A stretch of DNA of 64,000 nt from Harmothoe impar (Eukaryota; Annelida; Polychaeta; Phyllodocida; Polynoidae): assembly GCA_947462335.1 (NCBI GenBank), contig OX381714.1, positions 53,799,800 to 53,863,799 of the forward strand, in the 5' to 3' direction. Each line of letters begins with the position of its first letter. Position 1 is the stretch's first letter. Shown piece after piece: positions 20,389-30,719 of this stretch. The notes under the pieces are model-generated. The model was not told where the DNA came from and searched no databases. It was given only the letters and a program-made list of their open reading frames with translations. Made by a program: the position numbers and the translations under genes.

Positions 20389-21103
20389 CTCCCTGATTTG
20401 GAAGTAATTATTCTCCTATACATGTACATGTCTAACCGATTCCTTAATGACAAGCGAGCATCTATCTACCCACAGTTAGTTAGAAGATGGCCTCTAAATG
20501 TCAGAGATCATCAGCCTCCAACAAGATCCACAATGCAGGGAAATATTGTGAATCACTGCAACCTGTCACCTGACATAGGCCCTGAGCGCTGTTAGAGATT
20601 AGTCCTGGTTACATAGTGCTAATTAACATTGGTCAGGAATTCAAAAATTCAAAAAGTTCAAAAATACTGTAGCAGAATCCAGGTAAACGACAACAACATC
20701 GCGCCGCTACCCCCTAGTCCCATACATGTATATACAATATATAACTGTATACCATAGCCTGGGTTGAATGCACTCCCCCCATCCATTCCAACTCCCCCCA
20801 CCCCCCCCCTCCCCCACCTTCCGTAGCAGGGGTCAGTAGCGGCGCCCAGGCCTGCCGAGCGGCCATTCAGAGCTTGTCGATAAAGATACCATAGCAACAT
20901 CTCAGGTAGCCACCACAGGCCGATAGCCACTGATAACCGGCCCCTGCCTTATTATAGTCCCTAATGAGTTGTGTACTATCTCCACACTACCTGAATAAAG
21001 AAGTAAAAGCTGTTGTCGTTGTTAATATCCACATGCATTGGTTGGAGATAGGCACGGTGGTTTAACTCTGTTGTTGCCATGGTGGGTCGGTTCTAACCAG
21101 TCA
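20389..21103. other. Unassigned stretch
   Basis: No gene is seen. C-rich sequence lies at 20775-20820. No repeat shared with the rest of the window is visible. Confidence 0.4.
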
Positions 21104-21360
21104 TAACCCTTTAAAGGTGGCATGGTGTTTTAATGTGCTATGCCATTTGTTGCCGTGATGCGTGATGCAACACTGGCGAATGTACTTACCAGGGGCGCAT
21201 TCATGCATCAAGCCCAACCTTTGGGATGTATGAAACCCTGTAGGGACGGCATGATGCTTGGATGCGGCCATGGATAGTTACTCGCCAGGGCTGCATCCAT
21301 GCTTAATAACGACAAAGGGTATATATCACATTGAAGCACTATGCTGCCATTAAAGAACTA
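21104..21360 (+). mobile_element. DH-MITE copy, full length
   Basis: It starts TA-ACCCTTTAAAGG and ends with a decayed CCATTAAAGAAC-TA. The second hairpin has a matched GGATG/CATCC change. The centre GGGATGTATGAAACCC is the plus form. Confidence 0.8.
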
Positions 21361-21643
21361 ACTAAGGCTGAAGCGGCAGCAGCCACAAGACAAAGGGGGA
21401 ATCTGACCATCTGTGCTTTGTGGGGGGTAAAATGAGAATGTCACCATTAGTAAAACATATGTTTGTAGCTTGATTGGGGGCGTTCCTTATCTGGGTGTGG
21501 TGTCCTGTGATTGCTGTAGTCGTACATGGAGTAATGATAGTGTCAGGGAACAACATGGGGAGGACAATGGGACACACAACTGTGTCTGCCATGTTTATTT
21601 CTCCCCTTTTACCTTCCTTGTGTTGTGATACACGGTACCCATA

Positions 21644-21983
21644 GGGTAGATTCACCTGAAGTCGGACATATACCTTTTTTTCTTGAACAAACTTTAAACG
21701 TCATTGACCAGATTTTATAAATTATATGCATTTCTATACATTATTTTTTCACTGGTACCCACACTTAGTCTTAGTTGTTGTCTTACAACTATATAAGTAA
21801 AATGACATTTGAGACGGACACCTGATTTTGTGGTTATTCTAAGCCCTTTATTTTGTTAACAATATTAAAGTTAAAGTGTTATTGTTTCCAGAAAAGACTG
21901 GAAGTATGTAGTAGGGTAAATAAATAACCTCAAATTTCACTGCCCATCTCAGGATATGTGTCCGACTCATGGTGAATCTACCC
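21644..21983. mobile_element. 340-bp element with TA duplication
   Basis: The left terminus GGGTAGATTCACCTGAAGTC and the right terminus, its inverse with a few changes, lie immediately inside TA dinucleotides (21642-21643 and 21984-21985). TA duplication fits the Tc1/mariner group. The interior is AT-rich and has no transposase, so it is non-autonomous. Confidence 0.7.
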
Positions 21984-21985
21984 TA

Positions 21986-22820
21986 CCTGTTTACATATAT
22001 GGAAATGACATACAATGCAATGGATTATATACTGAAGAATCTATTGACATAAAATGATAACTTGTCTGATTGTCCAATACTATTTTCTTCTAATACATGT
22101 GTGAAAAATATTCGTGCTTGAACTTTATTTTTGAATTTTGAGGTCTTTTGTAATCCATATAATAATATTATTCACATAAATAATAAGAACTGGTTGTGAG
22201 TAGCTTATTTATTTGTTTGTATTTTGTATCTTTTCAGAATGATGAGGACCATCCACAAGGACCTACCTCATCAACCTATGGATTCACGGACAACTCACAT
22301 AGGAAGGGAAATAACACCAGGGTGGCACCGGAAACACCTCTATGACGTCATAAATCGTATGGCGTCATATGTGTCACTTGTACGACCTCCTTAAGGATAG
22401 AAAATTCAAAGTCAATGTTCATTTCACATTCGGATCTACTGTGTCTGTTTTGGTGGAAGCCACTTTTGATGTGGCTTCCAGTTTGAAGTGGCTTCTGTAG
22501 TCACTTTCCCTTTTGGCAATTCTGGGAATAATATCACAATTGGAATACCATGGGAGTTAATCTGCAATATGTGATTCCAAGGGATTTAAGCAACAGAGTG
22601 ACACACTGGAGGAAGTGATTAATGCAGGTTTGTGTGTGTTTTCTTCTCTTTTTCTTCTCAGATGTACAGTACCATTCTTCAACGTGCTAACCATGCCCGT
22701 GTAGGGGTCGGATTCCCCGTACCCTGGTGGAGAGCCCGAAGGGGTGAAACACCTGGGTAATCCTCCCCCTCTGTACCATACCGATCCAGTAACGTAGGGA
22801 GCGGAGAACAGTCAGACACG
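21986..22820. other. Unassigned stretch
   Basis: No gene is recognised. TGACGTCA, a perfect CRE, lies at 22343-22350, followed by GGCGTCATA. A small hairpin of ten base pairs (TGGAAGCCAC and its complement) lies near 22452-22478. From about 22680 the sequence may already be the upstream part of the SINE-like unit. Confidence 0.4.
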
Positions 22821-22892
22821 GGTTGGTAGTGTAACGGTTAGCACGCTTGTCACCGGTGCGAGAGGTCTGTGGTTCGATTCCCGGCCGATCCA
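22821..22892 (+). mobile_element. tRNA-like sequence, probable SINE head or tRNA pseudogene
   Basis: The A-box-like TAGTGTAACGGTTAGCAC and the B-box GGTTCGATTCC are spaced as in a tRNA, the internal promoter of RNA polymerase III. GTC at 22849-22851 lies where an Asp anticodon would be. The acceptor arm has several mismatches and the anticodon arm is poor, so a working tRNA is unlikely. A tRNA-derived SINE is the better reading, but its tail is not defined. Confidence 0.55.
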
Positions 22893-23400
22893 ATGACTAA
22901 GTTTTCCGCGACCTCTACACCCGGAATATTATTTGACCACGTATGTATAGGGTTTAAATATCTCTGATCTGTGTGTACGTAGCCTTTCAGGTTACAATCT
23001 CTGATATAGAGGGACACACATAAAAGTGAAACAGGAGAAAACATATTGCAATATGAGAGAAACTTATACTAAGTAGCCCCTTTCAGGATGCTACCCTTAA
23101 TGGCTTACAATAAATTCAACTGCTAGTAAGATAAAGTAGTATAAAAAATACATCCCAGACCTCTGTTGTATGAATGTTATATATGAAACATCCAGTAACT
23201 TCTACACGAGAAAGTGCCTGGTTATAAAGCTATGTCTGTGCTTCTGCTACGATTGTCAATTGGTGGATACCATACAAACCGTTTACATTGTCCAGTCCCA
23301 TCCTACACTGACCAGTGCCCCTACACCCTTACAGTACAAAGAACCCCTCACCCTGATGACCATCTTTTTTACTGTGCAGAATAAGGTCCTGGTTATCTCA
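22893..23400. other. Unassigned stretch
   Basis: No gene recognised. The first 100 bases may be the body of the SINE-like unit. Confidence 0.4.
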
Positions 23401-23643
23401 ACCCTCCCTCTCAGGTAACCTTATCATGTTCATCAAATCCGTCACAGTCCAGTGACCCTGGTGCCTGATAGCATCTTGCAGGATTCCCAGGGTCAGGAGG
23501 GGGTAGGGGGACATCTCTAGGTGAGATCTCTCTACTGGAGGCCTCTGATAAAATACCCACACGTCCTGCTTTCCCTTAAATACAATAATGTGGAAGTAAC
23601 GTTGAAGCCAATATTTTAACAATTTGAGACCATGAAAACCATG
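23401..23643 (-). other. Candidate coding exon, unrecognised
   Basis: On the minus strand about 80 codons are open, reading KGKQDVWVFYQRPPVE, MSPYPLLTLGILQDAI and HWTVTDLMNMIRLPE, a balanced composition unlike the low-complexity frames elsewhere. There is no ATG at its start, an acceptor is possible before GGAAAGCAGG, and AAG-GTTACC could be a weak donor. I recognise no domain. It may be a single exon of a host gene or a remnant of a retroelement. Confidence 0.3.
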
Positions 23644-24585
23644 TCAAACCAGCACTCTTATTTCGAAAATCAATCCATGTACCATATATTGGAGATGAGA
23701 TAACCACCTTTTCATATATATACACTTCATATAAATAAAGTGACGTTTTCTAAACGTTGATACCAATGATGAACCCCTATTAACAGGAGGTTGAGCCACT
23801 TCATATATTAACACTTAGTTCCTTAGTATTGGTTAAATCATATAATCTCTTACACATTATAAAACATATACTCTAACTCTCCGACTATCCCATACAAGTA
23901 CTAAGCCTGTGTGGGTGGGTGGGGCGGATGTCGTGTAGGTAGATCAGGTGGAAGGTCTGTCTGGGCATTCCTGTTCTCAGACATGTGATAGACAGGCAGG
24001 GGATCTGTGTGCTGATCTCCACTCAGTGGGAAGTGCTTCTTGATAAGTCGCAGGAAACCTGAACCATTTGTGTGGTCTCTGTGCAGAGTGGAAACACAGG
24101 CTGTTTCTGTGTATCCATTTTTTCAATAGTTTTGTTGTGATAGTAATCGCATTAATACGTGAGTCCAACTGATTGAATTTCACTTGTGGCTCTTCCTTGC
24201 CTAATGGAGAGGAATGCTTCTTGGATATCTAAATATATTTTAAGAGTATTTGGATGGAAATTTAAGCAAGCAGAGTTGTTTAGCTGTTACATGCATAGCA
24301 GTTTTAATATCAGGCATTTCTCAGTAGTGCATTGCGTATGTGGGAAGTAGTATTTAAGACTACATTGTAGCAGCATGCAGGCATATAAGAGACCTCTTGC
24401 TACATGTATAAGATCCCATCAGGGGATGAATACAGTGATAAGTGTAATCCCCTGTAAGTAAGGCACATTTATCATATACCATCACATGTTTATAAGTTAT
24501 GATCATCTCAGTAGCCATCACAAAGAGGTGATTATGAGTCTTAAAGGCGGCGACACTTAACCTTGTAATACGTCTATTCATGACC
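23644..24585. other. Unassigned AT-rich stretch
   Basis: No gene or shared repeat is visible between the candidate exon and the next DH-MITE. Confidence 0.4.
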
Positions 24586-24827
24586 CAACCAGTTAATGGC
24601 TACATAGTGCTTTGATGCAGCACTATGCCCTTTGTCGTTATGATGCATGAACACAGCCCTGGTGAGTCTACTCGCCAGGGCTGTATTCATGCATCATGCC
24701 AAACCTATGTGAGTGTATCGAACCCCTAGGATGGGCATGATGCGTGAATGCAACCCTGGCTGAATTCACATTTCATGGCGATAAAGGGCACAGCACATTA
24801 AAACAGAATGCAGTCATTAAAGGGCTA
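24586..24827 (+). mobile_element. DH-MITE copy, second hairpin shortened
   Basis: AACCAGTTAATGGC starts it and CATTAAAGGGC-TA ends it. The first hairpin is strong (GGTGAGTCTACTCGCC). The centre GTGAGTGTATCGAACCC is the plus form. The second hairpin has lost its core. Confidence 0.8.
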
Positions 24828-24923
24828 GCTGGTGCAGTGAAGTGGGCATAGTCACCGAGGTTATACGTGAAATAGGACGTCACTAGGTACAAACTCATAA
24901 GATGCTAACCCTACCCTACCCTA

Positions 24924-24934
24924 GCGCCCTCTAG
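24924..24934. promoter_or_regulatory. CTCF-like motif (GCGCCCTCTAG)
   Basis: GCGCCCTCTAG fits part of the CTCF core, between two DH-MITEs in the same orientation. Motif evidence only. Confidence 0.25.
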
Positions 24935-24980
24935 ACACCTCACTATCACACTATAGGCTGTGGAAGTACACGAAAATCAC

Positions 24981-25210
24981 CTGTTTTCAGGACAGCGGTG
25001 TGTCCCAAGGCATCGTGCTTATTCACTTGCAGCGCTGGTGAGTAAATCGCCAGTGCTAAGTCGGTGCATCATGCCGATCCGTTGAGAGCGTATCAACCCG
25101 TAGGTTAGGTTGATGCAGGCATCACAGCTGAGTTACTCGCAGGTGCTTCATTGGTGTATCATGTGAATAAAAGGGCATAATTAAAGCACAATGCTGGGCC
25201 TAAAGGGTTA
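24981..25210 (+). mobile_element. DH-MITE copy, left end eroded
   Basis: The right end GCCTAAAGGGT-TA is clear, the left end reduced to TTTTCAGGACAGC. The hairpin arms are short and mismatched around GGTGAGTAAATCGCC. The centre GAGAGCGTATCAACCC gives plus orientation. Confidence 0.65.
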
Positions 25211-25354
25211 GATAAGGAAATGGCACGAAGGTGTCTGGGTAGGGCTCGGTGGACGTCTCGCGGGTTCTCGCCTCGCGTGACTTGGACAGGGGTCAGAACC
25301 GAGATTTTGGGGTCAGCTGTAGTAAACACGAAGTGGGGGCGTTTTGGTATATAA

Positions 25355-25355
<1 letters not shown>

Positions 25356-25441
<86 letters not shown>
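25356..25441. repeat. (TA)n microsatellite
   Basis: An uninterrupted TA tract of more than 80 bases. The Tyr-Ile frames reading through it on both strands are by-products. Confidence 0.95.
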
Positions 25442-25444
<3 letters not shown>

Positions 25445-25631
25445 CATAGACACTGGGTACAGGATACTACACCAGACGTACATGTATATGCACCTGTCTA
25501 TACATGTGCACCGTAAAGCCAAAAAGGGATCGTAAAATGTTAAACGCAAGTCAAATAACAAGAACAAGGTTATGGAGTCCACATGTGCACCATGCACTGG
25601 CAATATAAGCTCAAGATCGTAAAAAGTCATG

Positions 25632-27955
25632 GTTGCTTGCTTGCTTGCTGCGTGCACTGAGCCTGGGTGTGGGTTGCTGGTGCGACCTGCCTCTTGCTAG
25701 TGGGGGTCTATGGGGGGACTTGCCACTTGCTATTGGAGGTGATTCAGTTTCTCACACTGGTTTACCAGGCCGCTCAGCCGGGGGCGAGCTGTGCTTGTGT
25801 CCAGGATTCTAGGGTGGTTTCCACCTTTTTTAGTTCAACAGCCACTTGTTTTAGTACCTGAGTATCCTCTGAGAATATTTTGCTGTAATTTGCAGACCCA
25901 CTATTTTTTAGACTTTTTCTCATTTCTTGGCACTCTTCCAGGATGTGTCTTTGGGTTTCCTCATCTAGGCCACACCCCCTGCATTGGAGGTTGGGGTGCA
26001 TGTTTTTGTAGTTGGATTTTACCTTCATCATTCTTGTTCTTGCGCAGAAGATGATTCTGGTTTGGTCTCTGGTTAGTCTATCTATGTAGGCTTTTCTGGG
26101 ATTTTCTTCTTTTGAGTTTTCATCCAGGTGTTTGTATTTTGATTTTTGGCTGCCTGCATGATGGTTCTTTTCTTTCATGTTTGTCGTCACTGCCCTGCGG
26201 ATGGTCTTGGCCATCATGGGTTTGGATAGTGTCAGCATTGTGTCAAACTGGAGGTTGAGTTTTTTTGCCTTACTTGTGGCATTGTGTAGCCATGTTTTTG
26301 GTTTCGCTTCACTTTGGAGTTCTTCCATTGTTTTTCCTGTGGTTGTTGCTCTCTTGGCCAGGTGGAGGAGCTACTTCTCCAGTATCCTGTGCTCTATGTC
26401 TAGGATTGCTAGTTCATAGTAAATGCACTCTCTTGGGGTTGATTGGGGTATGCCCATTAGTCTCTTGATGATGTTGTCTAATAGCTTGTTTGCTTTTGTT
26501 GTCTGGGCTTTGTTTAGTGTCCATGTTTCTGCTCCGTATGTGATTATGGGTATGATGCATGTTTCTAGGAGTGACCATATCGTTTTCATTTCGACGCCTC
26601 TGAAGTTTTCATCCGCTGCCAGGAATTGGATAGTTTGAAGTGCTGCCTCGGTTTTCCCATGGAGGGTGTTTAGCTGGTCATCAATATTGCCTTTCTTGTT
26701 GAATATCTCTCCAAGATACTTGTACTGTTGGGTGTTTTCGATCTCCATTTCATTGATCCTAGGGTGTGGGGGGTTGTTTCCACTTCCTATGAGTAGTATT
26801 TTGGACTTGTCTTTTCCAAAGACAATTCTGAACTTGTTTGCAACTTGTTCCGTGATGTGCATTAGTTTATGTTGGTCTTCGATGTTGTCAGTCACTATAG
26901 CCACATCATCCACCCATAGTAGGCAGAAGGAGTTGTTTTTAATGTTTTTAGTGTTGCTCCTTTTCACCTTCAGGATTTCTTTATTTATCTCGTCCATCAG
27001 CAAGGCATATTGGGTGACAGCCAGGACCCCGCCTTGTCTGATACTGTCCTTTATTTTGATAGGGTTGGTGAGGCCGTGTTTGGTTCTTAGTCTTGCTGAC
27101 AGGTTTTGGTTTAGTTTGTCGATGAGGAGCCATTCAGGGGCTGGGCATCCGTTCTTCGCAAGGACATCCATGATGCCATCTAGCCATGCCTTGTCGTATG
27201 CCTTCGTTACGTCGAGGAAGGTGATATATGTGGGCTTCCTTTTTGATTTGTTGTTTTCAATGGCTTCTTTTATTTTTTCAATGTGGTTGGCTGTGCTTTT
27301 TCCTTTTCTGCCACCTGCTTGTGCTTCGGTGATGTCAATTTGGTTGGCTATTCTGTTGTTGACAAGTCTTTCGTAGACTTTGCCTACATTGCTTGACAGT
27401 GTGATCCCTCTTTCATTGTTGCACATACCTTTCTTACCTTTACCTTTGTAGAGTCTTAGTATTTCTCCTTCCTGCCATTCTTTGGGGATATTTTTTTCCT
27501 TGGTTATGGTATTCAGGATTCTGAGGTGGGTGCGTTTTGTTTTTTGGTTCGCTTCTGTGAAGATCCTGTTTGGGATGTTGTCTGGGCCTGTGGCCTTGTT
27601 AGGTTTCAGATGTTTTATTACCGTGTTTAGTTCATTCATGGTAAAGGGGTTGGTGTCCGGGGTGTTTCTGTCGTTTCTTCTCCTTTCGTTGTTGGCAATT
27701 ATGTCGTCATTGGCTAGCTTATAGTCCTCTCTAGGTTCTCGGGGGCTGTAGAGGTTTTCATAGAATTTTTGTATGTGGGCTTTGGCTGCTTCTGGGTCGG
27801 TGATGGGATTGCCATCATCGTCTAGTGTGTCTGGTTCGTTGGACGTATTTGGTAGGAGTAACCTACGGCGGATTTTCCAGAAGTATGATGAGCATACTCC
27901 TCCCTCTTCTGCTAGTTTATTGGGAATGTTGTTTATCCCAAAGTTTTCCTCCCAA
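25632..27955 (-). mobile_element. 5'-truncated LINE (non-LTR retrotransposon)
   Basis: Read on the minus strand, the element starts inside the linker before the reverse transcriptase domain (about 27955), covers the whole RT domain and a C-terminal zinc-binding motif, and ends in a tail of GCAA repeats (25649-25632), a short-repeat tail as seen in several LINE clades. No upstream endonuclease remains, as expected of 5' truncation. One in-frame stop splits the frame at 26373-26371. The clade is not determined. It is one of the few protein-coding relics in the window. Confidence 0.85.
25774..26328 (-). pseudogene. LINE C-terminal part with CCHC motif
   Basis: This 184-codon frame follows the RT frame in the same reading frame after a single TAG. 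Near its middle it carries C116-x2-C119-x8-H128-x4-C133, the C-terminal zinc-binding motif known downstream of RT in several LINE clades. A basic, lysine-rich region precedes it and a short helical tail ends it. It was probably one protein with the RT part; the ATG at 26328 is only the first methionine after the break. Confidence 0.8.
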
Positions 27956-28026
27956 AAAAATAACCCTTTAAAATCAAAAACTAAAAATAAAGTCCATGTT
28001 AATCCTATTCCATGTCTACCCAACAT
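26371..28026 (-). pseudogene. LINE reverse transcriptase, truncated and interrupted
   Basis: This is the RT part of a non-LTR retrotransposon, which copies its RNA into DNA at a nick in the target. Residues from about 25 belong to the element; those before are read from flanking DNA, so the ATG is not native. Motifs in order: KATGPDN (144-150), catalytic LDVTKAYD (271-278), RQGGVLA (330-336), WVDD (371-374; most families have Y/F-A/V-D-D), the KYLG region (436-439) and YGAETWTL (497-504) in the thumb. The frame ends at TAG 26373-26371, just before the C-terminal part. Both catalytic aspartates of the DD pair are kept, so it decayed recently. Confidence 0.85.
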
Positions 28027-28110
28027 GCATCATTATTAATTATCATAGCTGCGCATTCGTGGTCCATGCCGACAAATGGGTCGTAAAGCAGCATGCTGTC
28101 CTCAAAGGGT
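27961..28110. mobile_element. DH-MITE remnant next to the LINE
   Basis: TA-ACCCTTTAAAATC begins six bases from the LINE's truncated 5' boundary and CTGTCCTCAAAGGGT ends it. The hairpins are lost except for GCATCATTATTAA and GTCCATGCCGAC. It cannot be oriented. Confidence 0.55.
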
Positions 28111-28355
28111 GCATCATGGTGGGTTTCTGTCTCAGCGTCTCGAGGTATATTTTGCAAATATGTACTGCCATATGAACATATTACAAGTAGAAAAATACTC
28201 GAGATGTATAGAGCTATTAGCTGCAATGATACATTTGTTCATGAAAGTGTATATCTGACTTCTCAGTTATTAGTACATGTACGTACATATTTCAACGCTG
28301 TAGGCTCTGCTCTTTGCCCTGCCCTTTGCCTCTATTCCATCATATAAGTATTAAC
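28111..28355. other. Unassigned stretch
   Basis: Nothing recognised here. Confidence 0.4.
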
Positions 28356-28501
28356 CGAGCTAACAAGAAAAATACGTTTTCCAAGCATTTGCAAACGTTT
28401 GGTGGAAACCCTTTTTCATACATAGTTATAGAAAACGCTTTCAAACAAACGTTATTAAAACGTTAGCAATCGTTTGGTAAACTCTTTTTTTGTTAGCTGG
28501 G
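28356..28501. mobile_element. MITE with CCAGCTAACAAAAAAA-type ends
   Basis: The left end CGAGCTAACAAGAAAAA is the inverse of the right end TTTTTTTGTTAGCTGGG with a few differences. The interior repeats AAACGTTT-like words (28400-28480). About 146 bp, non-coding. The target duplication is not clear. Confidence 0.65.
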
Positions 28502-29531
28502 ACGGACCCTCAGCCACACTATGCTCTACGGAATCAAATCCATCAAATGCGCAGCTTTCTATAAGCTCACATAAAGTTTAAATATTCCACCCTTTCAACA
28601 TCAACAATGCTGACAGGACAAATGACATGATTTCAGTGGTGTATTGGTAAAAGAGTTTTGGGCACCCACGCCCACCCCATTGTGAGGGTTTTGTTTCGGG
28701 CCGTGATAGCCCATGGTTATATGGTCAGCCCACACAATGCACAGTGGTACTAAATGACGGGACATCACGGGAGGACGGGACATCACGAAATGACCGTGAG
28801 TGGTTCTGTCAGGGGGTGAAAGCTACATGATAAACACGTCAACACATCAATAAAACATGAAATCGACATGCCCTCTCACCCCTCCCCAAATATGATGTCA
28901 CCTTTGGGCGATAAACGGGGTGTTGCTAATGGTGAAGGGGCATGTGAAGTATGGACCGGTTGCATGGAGATGGGCGCCATTGAAAGCTATCTGAAAATAT
29001 GGAGATTTCTATCAAAAATTATCGCTGAATTGCAGTTATTGAGAGGCACTAACCGGGGATCTAGTTCAATATTGATTCTGGGAGCTGAGTTGAAAACATG
29101 GAAATTGTTATTGGTTAAATCATTTTCTACTCGACCTCACATAGATAGGCTAATTCAACAAGATGATTCTAGGTCTTTAAGGACCCCACCTATCCACGGG
29201 ATGTTATATGTTACATCCTGTACCCTGGTAAAACATTTCATAAACTAGAAATCTAGCTTTGGCTAACAAATCATATCCCTGATGATTTCTATGTAGAGAC
29301 TGGCATTTCTGTTAGTCTGCTACAAATGACATGTTTACTAATTAGATTAGAGATTAACAACCCACTATGTGCATATACGTCTAGCCAGGGGATTATCCAT
29401 GTATAACTGTAAATGACAAGTGTATAATGCCTTATATCAGCCGAGGTGGAGGCGCCACTGGGCTTCAGGTTTGTCTCGCTTGTCTGGTCAGAACATTCGC
29501 TCATAAAATCTACCCAGCATATTATGGTTAA
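28502..29531. other. Unassigned stretch
   Basis: No gene is recognised. A 126-codon frame at 28868-29248 has a balanced composition (for example VWTGCMEMGAIESYL) but no domain or splice context I can identify, so I leave it uncalled. Confidence 0.35.
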
Positions 29532-29755
29532 TAACCCTTTAAGTGCCACATGGTGTGTTAATATGCGATGTGATACGGCCTCATGATGCATGCATCATTG
29601 CATCATACCGACCCCTTTGGGAGTGCATCAGTCCCAGTGGGATTGGAATGGTGCTTGAATACAGCCCTGGTGAGTTACTCGCCAGGACTATATTCAAGCA
29701 CCATGACGAGAAGCGGCATAGTGCATTAAAGCACTATGCTTACCTTAAAGGGTTA
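29532..29755 (+). mobile_element. DH-MITE copy with fully compensated second hairpin
   Basis: TA-ACCCTTTAAGTGCC and ACCTTAAAGGGT-TA bound it. In the second hairpin TGGTGCTTGAATA (29649-29661) pairs exactly with TATTCAAGCACCA (29691-29703); several positions differ from the family on both sides at once. The first hairpin is largely deleted. The centre GGGAGTGCATCAGTCCC is the plus form. Confidence 0.85.
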
Positions 29756-29931
29756 GTGAAATCTGCCAATCATAACCACGCGTCCAATACTGGCGACAAG
29801 TGCATCTGAAGGGCTGCAAGCATAGGGAGGTATGGGGTGCCACTGCCAATGATGGGGTCATAGATGGATGCTATGGGGGAAGGAGAGGGGGTGGTGCAGG
29901 AATATAGGATGGGGGCAGGGCGTTCAGATTG

Positions 29932-30085
29932 CACTGTCAGAAGTAACTGTAGCTGCACAGCGAGTTATACTGTAGAACTACGGTATAAAAGGAGGTATTT
30001 TTGGTTTCAAAACTAAAAATACCTCCTTTTATACTGTAGTTCTACAGTATAACTCGCTGTGCAGCTACAGTTACTTCTGACAGTG
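29932..30085. mobile_element. CACTG-family MITE, near-perfect 71-bp palindrome
   Basis: Arms 29932-30002 and 30015-30085 are inverse copies with one difference (a G-T type mismatch) around a 12-base loop. The ends are CACTGTCAGAAG and its inverse. TG lies on both sides (29930-29931, 30086-30087), fitting a 2-bp target duplication. Near-perfect arms suggest a recent origin. A transcript would fold into a long double-stranded hairpin. Confidence 0.9.
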
Positions 30086-30269
30086 TGAGCTTTCGGGAAG
30101 AAATAAAACTAGCACGCACGCATGTCAAGTGCCAAGTGCAATGCACATGACTGCGGCTTGGTGAGTGGGTGCTGGGGACGGTAGCGGTACATGTACATGT
30201 AGTGGTTGCACTAGATGGTGACTGTGAGGGAGTGTGAATGTGTGTGTAGGTAGGGGGGGTAGGGGAGCT

Positions 30270-30623
30270 TAAAACTTTGAGTGGAGCAGCATAGTGAGTG
30301 AATGCATCATGACCGTTTGTCGTCATGATGAAGGAATGCAGCCCGAGCGAGTAACTCGCCAGTGCTGCCCTCTTGTACCACACTGTAAATAGTGAAGTCA
30401 AAAATACGTCATATTATAGTGTAACATGTCCACTAATACACATACCGTAATATATACTGTAAACTACGGTAGATTCTACTGCTCGGCTACATTTACTTCT
30501 TACAGTGCATGTTGACCCTACAGGTTAATCGATGCACATATAATACACATGTTAACATATTTTGCATTTCATTCAATTTAATGAAGAATAAACATTGGGC
30601 GTCATGTGGTCATCAAAGGGTTA
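30270..30623 (-). mobile_element. DH-MITE copy split by a CACTG-family insertion
   Basis: Left end TA-AAACTTTGAGTGG, right end CATCAAAGGGT-TA. The first hairpin (CGAGCGAGTAACTCGCC) is followed by the inserted element at 30381-30507. After it the host sequence resumes with ATGTTGACCCTAC of the centre. Orientation is tentative. Confidence 0.75.
30381..30507. mobile_element. CACTG-family MITE nested in a DH-MITE
   Basis: It starts CACTGTAAATAG and ends TTACTTCTTACAGTG, with CA on both sides (30379-30380 and 30508-30509). The right part, with AGATTCTACTGCTCGGC, matches the decayed copy at 4117-4269. Its place inside the DH-MITE shows that it inserted later. Confidence 0.85.
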
Positions 30624-30719
30624 AAGGGGGTGCTAGTAGGAAGGCAGTGTGTAGATTTGGCACCGAGTGTCCTGTCCCACTCTCCGCCCCCATCCGTGCG
30701 GCATCCCCGCCCGGCTGCT

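Noticed and set aside
22821..22892. Functional tRNA-Asp gene
   Set aside because: The acceptor stem has several mismatches and the anticodon stem is poor, although the A and B boxes are good.
26666..27376. A 236-codon plus-strand frame opposite the LINE
   Set aside because: It is the hydrophobic antisense reading of the reverse transcriptase; the minus-strand frame carries all RT motifs in order.
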